DNA from: Bacteroidota bacterium
Lineage (GTDB): Bacteria; Bacteroidota; Bacteroidia; Chitinophagales; Chitinophagaceae
Length of the DNA: 9,485 bases
NCBI GenBank assembly: GCA_023430465.1
Contig: JAEZAM010000050.1
Span: 1 to 9,485, forward strand
Direction of reading: 5' to 3'
Shown here: piece by piece, positions 1 to 6,798 of the stretch
Position numbering within the stretch: position 1 is the first letter of the stretch
Layout: each line of letters begins with the position of its first letter
The notes under the pieces: model-generated
What the model saw: only the letters and a program-made list of their open reading frames with translations
Told to the model about the DNA's origin: nothing
Databases searched by the model: none
Made by a program: the position numbers and the translations under genes

Positions 1-24
1 GTCCCCTGCCCCCAGCACACAGCC

Positions 25-1047
25 TCAAAACCTCGGGCACCGGACCGCATTCAGACTGGAATTATTGCGATCGAGGAAACCAATGTAAGATAGAGACAAT
101 TCAAATCCACCGCGGCTCATGCTCGCCGTCTTGAGCTTGGAAATATTTACGTCATAGCTAAACGCAAAAGAGAACCCGGAATAATCGACCTTAAGTACAG
201 GTATGATCGCATCTTTCCAACGCAGGTAGGCACCGCCATGAACAACGTAGTCAGGATTCTGGACTTCTGGTCCGATCTTCAGACCATACATCGCACCTAC
301 CATCGTTTCCATATACTTCTTTTGCATGGACTGGTCCGCCTGGATAGTTACATAAGAATACTCCGTCACACCAAACCGGAAACCTGCCGAGGCTACCCAC
401 TTCGGATTGAGCTGAACGGAAGGATCACGGAAGAACGTATTTTTTGGTTTGGTAAAATGATGATAACCGACACCGAGGTAAAAATTATCTGCCTCATCTT
501 CCGTCAGGTTCGAATTATAACTCAACCCCACACTTCCATCCATGTACGTATAGTTCGGTGCAACGATGGGTTCGCCATCAGGCTGCCCATTGTAACCATT
601 ATCCGTGGTCATCTTGCTGCGGTCAAACCGGCGGTTAACAACTCCTCCCATAAACCCCAGCGACAGGTAGCTGTTCCGTTCATTGTTCAATGATTTATGA
701 TAATTAAGCACAGGCATCACCTGTGTCTGCGTAAGCGCTGCCGTACCGGCGCGGTCAAACAATACCTGGGCCCCGATGGTGAGGAAATCATCCGCTTTAC
801 CCACGGGCAACTTATACTCTCCATTCAGCGAGCCGGTTTTGTATCCATCAGTTACGCTACGCCACTGGTCGCGGTAAACAAGTTGAATGCGGAAATCACC
901 CGTGAATATCCCCGCAAGTGCCGGGTTTCGCAGGAGTGGGGTTTCATAAAATTGCGAGAAATGTATGTCTTGTGTGCTGGCGCCAATTGCAAACACCATT
1001 GCCGTCAAACACAGGCACAGCCTTCGGTATGTTGTATTTAGTTGCAT
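25..1047 (-). CDS. PorP/SprF-family type IX secretion outer-membrane protein
   Basis: A 340-residue protein of the PorP/SprF family, which are outer-membrane beta-barrel-like components or substrate-specific partners of the T9SS. Residues 1 to about 25 form a signal peptide (hydrophobic stretch at 10-22, then a GAS-T-Q junction). The mature start carries the family hallmark: DIHFSQFY, then NPALAG at 41-46 and YRDQW at 58-62. The rest alternates aromatic-rich strands and Gly/Asn turns, and the chain ends in Phe, as outer-membrane barrels usually do. I chose the ATG at 1047. A longer frame reaching 1107 would add 20 basic residues ahead of the signal peptide and overlap the end of the upstream gene. 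The start lies 5 bases after the TAA of the giant PKD protein, so the two are likely co-transcribed and possibly translationally coupled. By analogy with SprF and SprB, it probably serves that protein. The family is certain; the pairing is inference. The stop (TGA, 25-27) is 24 bases from the window edge. Confidence 0.95.
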   Translation of the reverse strand: MQLNTTYRRLCLCLTAMVFAIGASTQDIHFSQFYETPLLRNPALAGIFTGDFRIQLVYRDQWRSVTDGYKTGSLNGEYKLPVGKADDFLTIGAQVLFDRAGTAALTQTQVMPVLNYHKSLNNERNSYLSLGFMGGVVNRRFDRSKMTTDNGYNGQPDGEPIVAPNYTYMDGSVGLSYNSNLTEDEADNFYLGVGYHHFTKPKNTFFRDPSVQLNPKWVASAGFRFGVTEYSYVTIQADQSMQKKYMETMVGAMYGLKIGPEVQNPDYVVHGGAYLRWKDAIIPVLKVDYSGFSFAFSYDVNISKLKTASMSRGGFELSLSYIGFLDRNNSSLNAVRCPRF

Positions 1048-1052
1048 GGTGT

Positions 1053-4000
1053 TTATCTTAACAGGGTTACGTTTCCTTTTGCCGGAACTACAGAATTGTT
1101 CTCGCACAACACTTCCATCATATAGATATATACATCACCACTTGCCGGCTGGCCTTTGTACGTTCCATTCCAGCCTGCGCTACGATCATTTGGAGCAAAG
1201 TCCTTTTTATCGAATACAATTTCACCCCAACGATTGAATACCGTCAGCGATTTTATACGGAATACTCCGGTACCGCGTGGATAGAATACATCGTTCTGGC
1301 CGTCTCCATTCGGTGAGAAGGTATTGGGCATGAAGAAATTCATATTGCCGCAAAGAACATTCACGGTGATGTTGCCGCTGTTCCTACAGCCATAGTTATC
1401 CAGGAGGTTTACTGTATACGTAGTTGTCGATTGCGGATTGGCAACCGGTGCGGGACAGTTGGTGCAGTCAAGCCGGTATTGTGGTGTCCAGGTGTAACTG
1501 TTGATCATGCCCGTATACTGCATCGCCAGTGTGGTGGACGATCCGGCTATGATCGTTATCGGATCCTGCACCGGTGTTGCCGTTGGTGGCGGCACCACAT
1601 GGATTGATCGGGTGACTGTGTCACTGCATCCAATAAGGTTGGTGGCAATGAGCTGTAAATTATAATCGCCGGCGGCAGTATAAAGTACTGAATTGGTTTG
1701 CTGCTGCGAAGTGCCGCCATTGCCAAAGTTCCAGTTCCAGGTAGTCATCGTATCGGCCACTGCCAGCCCGCCAGTAATTGTTTCGGCAATATTCACACAG
1801 ATCGTATCCCGGCTCATGATCAGCGGTTGAGGTGTACGATACACGAATACGGTATCAGAATAGCTCTTACTGCAATTGCTTTGGGTGGTCACATTCAGGG
1901 TGACTATGTAGCGGCCAGGTGCTGCGTAATTGTGTACGGGGCTTTCGTCTGTCGAGGTGTTGCCGTCACCAAAGTTCCACTGCCGGTCGATGATGGGCTC
2001 ATTCTTCGTGGTATAGTCGGTGAAGATCACTTCACCATTGTCACAAAACTCTGAACGGTTCATACCAAACAGCGGTATGGCGCCCAGCACATCAATGCGA
2101 CGACCGTAAAGTTCAATGCGACATCCGGAAAGTGTATCATACACAAACAAGGTGGGATAGCTAAAGCTCGGCCGTGAATAAAGGTGCGTCAGCACTGTAT
2201 TCTGAGAGGAATCAACCCCGCCATCTCCAAAGTAGAAAATAAACTTGTAACCGGGCGGCACGACGAGGTTGAAATCTACCTGCAACGAATTACATGCTGT
2301 AGAAACCGGGCTTTGATTCACAGCAAAATTTGCAGGGCTGTGCACCACCACCGAAGAGGCAGCAGAATCAACGCATCCTCCCGGACCGGTAAGGTAAAGT
2401 TTTGGGGTAAAGTTGCCGTACGTGCTATAGAAATAGGTCGGGTTTTGCAGGGTGGATATACCGCCGTCTCCAAACGCCCAGTAAAACGATTCATAATCGC
2501 TGCCGGCGAAACTGAAGGTTGTTTTCAGCGGCGGACAGAGCGTTGTGGTGTCTTTGATGCTGAACGCGGCCTTCGGGCTGCGAATGTGAATGTAATTTGG
2601 TTTGAACACCGTGTCCCGGCATCCGGATGCGTCCGTCACGATAAGCCTGACAGAATAATCATTGTCACCTGCACCATAAGAGTGTGTCGGGTTTTGCAAA
2701 GTGGATGTATTTCCATCTCCAAAATCCCATTCATAGCTCAGTCCAACGCCTGCTGAAGTATCGACGAATTGCAATGGTGCAAGCGGGCAGTAGAATGTAT
2801 CGGCTCTGAATCCTGCAGTCGGGTTGGTTATCCGGACCCCGTTGGGGAGGGTGTAGCTGTCCACGCAGCCTGCAGCGTCCGTTACGGTCAGCGTAACATC
2901 ATAGCCGCCCAGTAAATTGTAGGTATGAGTGAAAGGTGGTGCCGTAAATGTCTGTTGCGTTCCGTCACCAAAATCGAATAGCCAGCTCCGGATGTTGCCG
3001 GCAGGGGTGGATTGATCGGTAAAGATAGTTGTCTGACTAAGACATCCACCGCCATTTGCCGGGACGAACAAGGCCTCAGGACCGGTGACACGCATAAAGC
3101 CAGGCCTCGTCAGGGTCGTAACGCAACCATTGATATCCGTAATCGTCAGGGTGACATCAAAGGCGCCGATATTTGGAAGCCGGTGCGCTACATTTCTGCC
3201 TGTACCAGATAGCACCACACCATCCACTGTCCATTCGTACGATACAACATTAGCCGGGTTGCTTGTTATCGCCCGCAATATAAATTCGTCGTTACGGCAT
3301 ACAGGGTTGCGATCCACTGTGAAGTCGGCCACCTCATTCGCGATAATAACATCGCGTGTGGTGGAGTAGGAACAGCTTCCATTGGTGACAGTCAGTGTGA
3401 CGGGATAAGTGCCCGGTCCCGGATAACTGAACGGAGGAGGATGCTGCACATTGAAAATTGTATTGGCCGGATCACCCATTTGCCACTGGTAAGTAAGCGG
3501 CGAAAGTGTTGGGTCTACCAGGCTTGTATCACGGAAGATGACCTGCTGCGTGTTGCAATCAACCGTGTAGTTGAACAACGCAACCGGTGGTATCACTCGG
3601 ATGGTTTGTTTAATGGAATCCAGGCACCTGTTGTTAGATACGATCAGCGTGATGGTTAGCATGCCGGTATCCATATATACATGTTGTGGGTTCTCGATGT
3701 CAGCACTTGATCCGTCGCCAAAATTCCAGTTCCACAGGATGTTGGCACCAGGAGTGGTTACGGATGTACTGTTGAACTGGATCGTGTCGCTGGCGCAGGT
3801 ATTGGACGGGGAAAAAGTAAATGAAGGGATAGGTCTGATACCAGTCTGTATACCATTTGGAACACTAAAGGTCTGCGTGCATCCACTCGCCGTGGTAACG
3901 GTTAATGAAACCGTGAAACTCCCTGCAGTTGTATAGGTATACGGCGGCGGATTCTGCATATTGAAGACCGCTCCGGGTTCGCCGAGGTCCCAGGAGTAGC

Positions 4001-5405
4001 TAACGATATTATCCAGCGAATTGATCGTTGCCTGTGGGGTGTAAGAAAACGGTATGCAACCTCCTGCGGGCAGATTGAGGGAGATCGATACCGGCTGAAT
4101 CCTGATGTAGGCTGTCTTGACAAGCGTGTTTGTACATCCTGCACCGGTGCTGACCGTCAGGCTTACATTATAATTTCCGAAGCTTGTATACTGGTGGGAG
4201 GGGTTTTGTAACGTGGAAGTAGTGCCATCTCCAAAATCCCAAAACCATGATGTGGCACCACCAGTCTGATCCGTAAACTGAACGTTGAATGGTGTGGAGC
4301 AGGAAGTGCTGTCATCTGCAGTGAACATTACTGCAGGCTTATCACTTACTACAACAGTCTTTGTGATGGAGTCCAGACAGTTGTCATATTGATTGATCAG
4401 TTTTACGTCATACGTACCTGGCGCGATAAAAGTTTTTACAGGATTGATCTGCGCAGACTGCGTTCCGTCTCCAAAATCCCAGAAAGATGACACAGGTGAA
4501 AGCGAAGAAGCATTCTGGAACGTAGCAGGCTGATTGAGACAAATATTGGCGGGAACAGTAAAGTCAGTGGCGGTGCTGGTGATGGTAATCGTCTTTTGGA
4601 TACTGCCGGTGCAGCCAAGATCACTCTGTGCATTCAGTGTTACTGTATAGGTTCCCGGGGCATTGTATACTGCTGTCGGATTAGCTGCAGTAGAAGTCTG
4701 TGAGTTACCGAAATCCCAGTTGTAGGTGACGTTTCCCGGTCCGCTCGATTGGTTCTGGAAATTCACGGAAAAGGGCGACTGGCAGCTTCCCGGTTGGGTA
4801 AAAGCAAAGTCTGTGCTGATACCACCTACAATCCGGACAAGGCTCCCGCGGGATATCGTGGTTTTACAACCGGTGTTACTTGTAAGCGTTAGAGTGACCG
4901 TGTAAAAACCTTCGTTTACATACGTGTGCGAGGGATTCTGTTGGGTGGAAGTACCGCCGTCTCCAAAATCCCATTCCCAAGCTGTAATTGAACCACCCGG
5001 TGGGGGTGTGGAGTTATCGGTAAAATTGACAAGCGAAGGAATACATCCAAGTGATACGGATGAACTAAAGGCACCAACGGGAGAGGGGAATACAGTGATG
5101 TAATCTATCCGTTCAGTGGCGCCGATACCGGTGGCATTCTGAACGACGAGTTTGACTGAGTACGTACCGGGTGTGCTGAAAGTTACCGTGGGATTGCGCA
5201 CATTGGAAAGGGTGCCATTGCTGAATTCCCAGTTCCAGACTGTCGGATTTCCTGTACTTTGATCATTGAAAGTAACGGTCAGGGGCGCACAGCCCGAAGT
5301 GGTATTGGCGGTAAATGCAGCAACAGGATTCTGTCCGAGGGCAGCAATAGTTCCGCAGCAGAAAATAATGAGCGCAACGAAGGTCTTCTTTAGAGTATAG
5401 TTCAC
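1053..5405 (-). CDS. Giant PKD-repeat surface protein with type B T9SS sorting domain (SprB-like adhesin candidate)
   Basis: A 1450-residue exported protein. Residues 1-24 are a signal peptide (Lys-Lys, hydrophobic core, ALG before Gln25). Residues 26 to about 1274 hold roughly 15 PKD-type beta-sandwich repeats of about 83 residues, most with a W-x-F-G-D/N-G core, a G-x-Y-x-V-x-L strand and a cysteine pair. Residues 1275-1351 are Ig-like, with TWTP, a CTNC and TTTYTV. Residues 1352-1450 match the gliding-motility-associated C-terminal domain (CHU_C, type B sorting signal): TFSPNGDGQND at 1362-1372, NRWGEIVFD at 1391-1399, WNG at 1412-1414, GDVYIY at 1423-1428. Such proteins cross the outer membrane by the T9SS and sit on the surface or are released; many are adhesins. 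No enzymatic domain is visible. The start is GTG at 5405: an in-frame tandem TAA at 5427-5432 leaves no ATG upstream. A GGA lies 6 bases before the start. Secretion is well supported; the ligand is unknown, and a role in gliding rather than attachment is open. Confidence 0.95.
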   Translation of the reverse strand: MNYTLKKTFVALIIFCCGTIAALGQNPVAAFTANTTSGCAPLTVTFNDQSTGNPTVWNWEFSNGTLSNVRNPTVTFSTPGTYSVKLVVQNATGIGATERIDYITVFPSPVGAFSSSVSLGCIPSLVNFTDNSTPPPGGSITAWEWDFGDGGTSTQQNPSHTYVNEGFYTVTLTLTSNTGCKTTISRGSLVRIVGGISTDFAFTQPGSCQSPFSVNFQNQSSGPGNVTYNWDFGNSQTSTAANPTAVYNAPGTYTVTLNAQSDLGCTGSIQKTITITSTATDFTVPANICLNQPATFQNASSLSPVSSFWDFGDGTQSAQINPVKTFIAPGTYDVKLINQYDNCLDSITKTVVVSDKPAVMFTADDSTSCSTPFNVQFTDQTGGATSWFWDFGDGTTSTLQNPSHQYTSFGNYNVSLTVSTGAGCTNTLVKTAYIRIQPVSISLNLPAGGCIPFSYTPQATINSLDNIVSYSWDLGEPGAVFNMQNPPPYTYTTAGSFTVSLTVTTASGCTQTFSVPNGIQTGIRPIPSFTFSPSNTCASDTIQFNSTSVTTPGANILWNWNFGDGSSADIENPQHVYMDTGMLTITLIVSNNRCLDSIKQTIRVIPPVALFNYTVDCNTQQVIFRDTSLVDPTLSPLTYQWQMGDPANTIFNVQHPPPFSYPGPGTYPVTLTVTNGSCSYSTTRDVIIANEVADFTVDRNPVCRNDEFILRAITSNPANVVSYEWTVDGVVLSGTGRNVAHRLPNIGAFDVTLTITDINGCVTTLTRPGFMRVTGPEALFVPANGGGCLSQTTIFTDQSTPAGNIRSWLFDFGDGTQQTFTAPPFTHTYNLLGGYDVTLTVTDAAGCVDSYTLPNGVRITNPTAGFRADTFYCPLAPLQFVDTSAGVGLSYEWDFGDGNTSTLQNPTHSYGAGDNDYSVRLIVTDASGCRDTVFKPNYIHIRSPKAAFSIKDTTTLCPPLKTTFSFAGSDYESFYWAFGDGGISTLQNPTYFYSTYGNFTPKLYLTGPGGCVDSAASSVVVHSPANFAVNQSPVSTACNSLQVDFNLVVPPGYKFIFYFGDGGVDSSQNTVLTHLYSRPSFSYPTLFVYDTLSGCRIELYGRRIDVLGAIPLFGMNRSEFCDNGEVIFTDYTTKNEPIIDRQWNFGDGNTSTDESPVHNYAAPGRYIVTLNVTTQSNCSKSYSDTVFVYRTPQPLIMSRDTICVNIAETITGGLAVADTMTTWNWNFGNGGTSQQQTNSVLYTAAGDYNLQLIATNLIGCSDTVTRSIHVVPPPTATPVQDPITIIAGSSTTLAMQYTGMINSYTWTPQYRLDCTNCPAPVANPQSTTTYTVNLLDNYGCRNSGNITVNVLCGNMNFFMPNTFSPNGDGQNDVFYPRGTGVFRIKSLTVFNRWGEIVFDKKDFAPNDRSAGWNGTYKGQPASGDVYIYMMEVLCENNSVVPAKGNVTLLR
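1056..1352 (-). other. Type B T9SS C-terminal sorting domain (CHU_C-like) coding segment
   Basis: The last 99 codons of the giant protein encode the gliding-motility-associated C-terminal domain. Visible hallmarks are the FxPNTFSPNGDGxND opening, the F-N-R-W-G-E-I-V-F strand, a W-N-G turn and the G-D-V-Y-I-Y-M strand. In Flavobacterium johnsoniae SprB, this domain class directs secretion through the T9SS and depends on a SprF-type partner, and here a PorP/SprF gene follows directly. Two cysteines (residues 1352 and 1433) flank it. Confidence 0.9.
1584..5330 (-). repeat. Array of about 15 tandem PKD-domain coding repeats
   Basis: Within the giant protein, about 15 units of roughly 83 codons follow one another without linkers. 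Fourteen units carry two cysteines, one near the start (x-x-C-x-x) and one near the end (usually G-C). The first unit has only the first of these. The units have diverged strongly at DNA level, but the codons for the WDFGDG core stay alike: a 17-base stretch CC(A/G)TCTCCAAAATCCCA (plus strand) recurs at 2713-2729, 4225-4241, 4465-4481 and 4957-4973. Units 5, 11 and 12 share STLQNP after the core and look like closer relatives. The exact unit count rests on reading by eye and could shift by one. Confidence 0.88.
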
Positions 5406-5455
5406 GTGCTGTCCAGTCCTGGTTATTTATTACACCCCTTGACCGGTTCACACAG

Positions 5456-5464
5456 CAAAAACTA
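5456..5464 (-). promoter_or_regulatory. Possible -7 box for the PKD protein/PorP operon
   Basis: On the minus strand TAGTTTTTG resembles the Bacteroidota -7 consensus TAnnTTTG with one extra T. A GTG trinucleotide lies 18 bases upstream where TTG is expected. It would leave a leader of about 45 bases before the GTG start at 5405. Both elements are imperfect. This gap (5406-5561) shows no other obvious promoter. Confidence 0.3.
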
Positions 5465-5561
5465 TTCCTTGATGGATATTAACACAGGGGGCGAAGAGGA
5501 ATGGACGGTAAAAATAGGGGGTTTTTGGCGGGAGACGTGCGCGGATACTGGTTGCTTTTTT

Positions 5562-5972
5562 TTATAATTTTTCCAGCCGCATCGACTTTATTTCATTTCC
5601 CACTACCTGCGTGGCCACCACGTACGTCCAGGTATTGTTCGTAATTTTCCACGTTCCATTGATGAGTGAAAGGGGCTGGCTTGCATTACTGAAATTCGCC
5701 CAGGTGGTTTTTGTAGCAATATCACCATCCCAGGTGCCGGTTTTTTCAACCGTGCCACCCACCAGTGCATCCACGGTCATGTTGCTATGGTACTTGAATC
5801 GAAAGGAAGAGAAGTCGGCGCTGAGATCTACCGAGTTGTGCGTAAAGCTGACCACCACCCATTCTCCATCAGTCATGGCGCTGATAATAATGTCTTCCTG
5901 CGCTTTTTCAACCGCCTTTTTGCATCCGGTTCCCAGCAACACTGTACACGCCAGTACATAGAAAAATTTCAT
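5562..5972 (-). CDS. Small putative lipoprotein, lipocalin-like
   Basis: A 136-residue protein with a short lipoprotein-type signal: MKFF, a hydrophobic stretch, then LLGTGC with the candidate acylated Cys17 followed by Lys-Lys. The -3 residue is Gly rather than Leu, so the lipobox is loose, as is often seen in Bacteroidota. The mature part is beta-rich: DGEWVVVSF near 35-43, F-R-F-K-Y, GTWDGD, then NGTWKITNNTWTYV near 104-117. This pattern (a W near the start, repeated T-W strands ending in a basic C-terminus) recalls small lipocalin-like lipoproteins of Bacteroidota, but no catalytic or ligand residues can be named. It probably sits at the inner or outer membrane facing the periplasm; no clear acidic surface-export signal follows the cysteine. 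It has its own promoter candidate and is separated by 76 bases from the DinB-like gene and by 156 bases from the giant protein gene. Function unknown. Confidence 0.8.
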   Translation of the reverse strand: MKFFYVLACTVLLGTGCKKAVEKAQEDIIISAMTDGEWVVVSFTHNSVDLSADFSSFRFKYHSNMTVDALVGGTVEKTGTWDGDIATKTTWANFSNASQPLSLINGTWKITNNTWTYVVATQVVGNEIKSMRLEKL

Positions 5973-5990
5973 TCGTCAGTTTTGGTACGA

Positions 5991-6020
5991 CAAAATAAGC
6001 ATTAGCCTTTACCTGTGCAA
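5991..6020 (-). promoter_or_regulatory. Putative Bacteroidota promoter for the lipoprotein gene
   Basis: On the minus strand a TTG (6020-6018) is followed after exactly 19 bases by TTATTTTG (5998-5991), which matches TAnnTTTG at all but the second position. Spacing fits the TTG-N17-23-TAnnTTTG pattern of Bacteroidota housekeeping promoters. Transcription would start near 5984, about a dozen bases before the ATG at 5972. Confidence 0.45.
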
Positions 6021-6048
6021 CGGCTTTTTACGTAGACGGCTGGGAAAT

Positions 6049-6669
6049 TTATCTCGGGAAATTTGGCTCATCCCGGATGTCCTTTATCTGTTCGATGTGC
6101 CGGTTGGCATGTGCAGATACAAACAGCAGGAACTGGTAACCATCTACTTTGCCAAATGACAGCTCGATGATATGATTCCGCAGATCCTCCGTAGTGGTAC
6201 GGACATATTTCAAATGCGCATTGCGCGATTCTTTGAAGGCTGCCAATGCCTCCGCTGTATTCTTCCAGGCTGACTTTTTGGGATTGAGGACTTCAGGGGC
6301 CGTTGCCTTTTTTGAGCGGTCTTCGATCATTTCGATGAGCTGCTGATCAGAAAACGTGGCCTCTTTACGCCGTTCTGGTGTTGCCGGCTGGCTCATCGAG
6401 GTTTCTAGTAATTTCCAGAGGGTTGATTCCGCAAGGGCAATATGTGTTACACATTCCTTGATCGTCCATTTATCGGGGGCGGGCCGGAAGTTCAGTTGCG
6501 CCTCCGTGAGGTCCGCCGTATTTTTAAGTAAGCTGCTTTTGGAGTTTTTCAGATGGTTGACGGCAAACTTTCTCTCCTTTTTGTTCAGAGCGGTATCACT
6601 AAGGGTACCTGCCAGACCGGTGATCACCAGCATGGCCAGAAGCAGACGTCCTTTGGTTCTTTTCAGCAT
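6049..6669 (-). CDS. Exported DinB-like metal-binding four-helix protein
   Basis: A 206-residue protein of the DinB/YfiT-like superfamily, four-helix bundles that bind a divalent metal through three histidines. The visible ligands are His76 (in ECVTHIALAE, helix 2) and His187 and His191 (in SAHANRHIEQI, last helix). Also typical are LNFRPAPDKWTIKE at 59-72 and the ending HIEQIKDI. Members include thiol-dependent transferases and many proteins of unknown activity; nothing here points to a particular substrate. Unlike most of the family it begins with a basic and hydrophobic segment (residues 1 to about 24), which looks like a signal peptide, so it probably acts in the periplasm or at the membrane. 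The ATG at 6669 has no visible Shine-Dalgarno sequence but lies just behind a good -7 box. It is transcribed divergently from the NIF3 gene. Family call is strong; enzymatic role unknown. Confidence 0.9.
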   Translation of the reverse strand: MLKRTKGRLLLAMLVITGLAGTLSDTALNKKERKFAVNHLKNSKSSLLKNTADLTEAQLNFRPAPDKWTIKECVTHIALAESTLWKLLETSMSQPATPERRKEATFSDQQLIEMIEDRSKKATAPEVLNPKKSAWKNTAEALAAFKESRNAHLKYVRTTTEDLRNHIIELSFGKVDGYQFLLFVSAHANRHIEQIKDIRDEPNFPR

Positions 6670-6699
6670 GGCTTATGGTTTGGGTAAATGATGGTGTAC

Positions 6700-6707
6700 C
6701 AAAGATA
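6700..6707 (-). promoter_or_regulatory. -7 box (TATCTTTG) for the DinB-like gene
   Basis: On the minus strand TATCTTTG matches the Bacteroidota -7 consensus TAnnTTTG exactly. It would start transcription near 6693, giving a leader of about 24 bases before the ATG at 6669. No TTG is seen at the usual 17-23 base distance upstream, so the -33 element is weak or absent. Confidence 0.45.
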
Positions 6708-6771
6708 GTGTTTTCCGGCAATCGCCCGGTTGGTCACCATTCCCGGTGCGCGATGATCGTGGGCAATTGGT

Positions 6772-6779
6772 TAACTTGG
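6772..6779 (+). promoter_or_regulatory. Weak -7 box candidate for the NIF3/zinc-ribbon operon
   Basis: TAACTTGG matches TAnnTTTG at all but one fixed position and lies 19 bases before the ATG at 6799. There is no clear -33 element, and the leader would be only about a dozen bases. It is the best plus-strand candidate in the divergent region. Confidence 0.22.
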
Positions 6780-6798
6780 CTGAAAATTTCCCGGCTTT

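Noticed and set aside
13..17. FCCG in the PKD protein signal (about 5351-5366) as a lipobox
   Set aside because: The cysteines sit inside the hydrophobic core without a lipobox pattern; ALG before Gln25 fits ordinary signal peptidase cleavage. The coordinates given here are residue numbers.
1048..1107. N-terminal extension of the PorP/SprF protein to an ATG at 1107
   Set aside because: It would overlap the end of the PKD protein gene and put 20 basic residues ahead of a normal signal peptide; the ATG at 1047 fits the family.
2184..2756. 190-codon plus-strand frame inside the PKD gene
   Set aside because: The minus strand encodes regular PKD repeats throughout; this frame is an antisense by-product of their biased codons.
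2713..4973. Recurring short DNA motifs as a CRISPR array or transposon repeats
   Set aside because: They are the codons of the PKD core within one open frame, irregularly spaced in nucleotides, with no leader or cas genes.
5973..6048. Possible terminator after the DinB-like gene
   Set aside because: The repeated AGCCGT copies are in the same orientation, so they form no hairpin, and no T-run follows on the minus strand.
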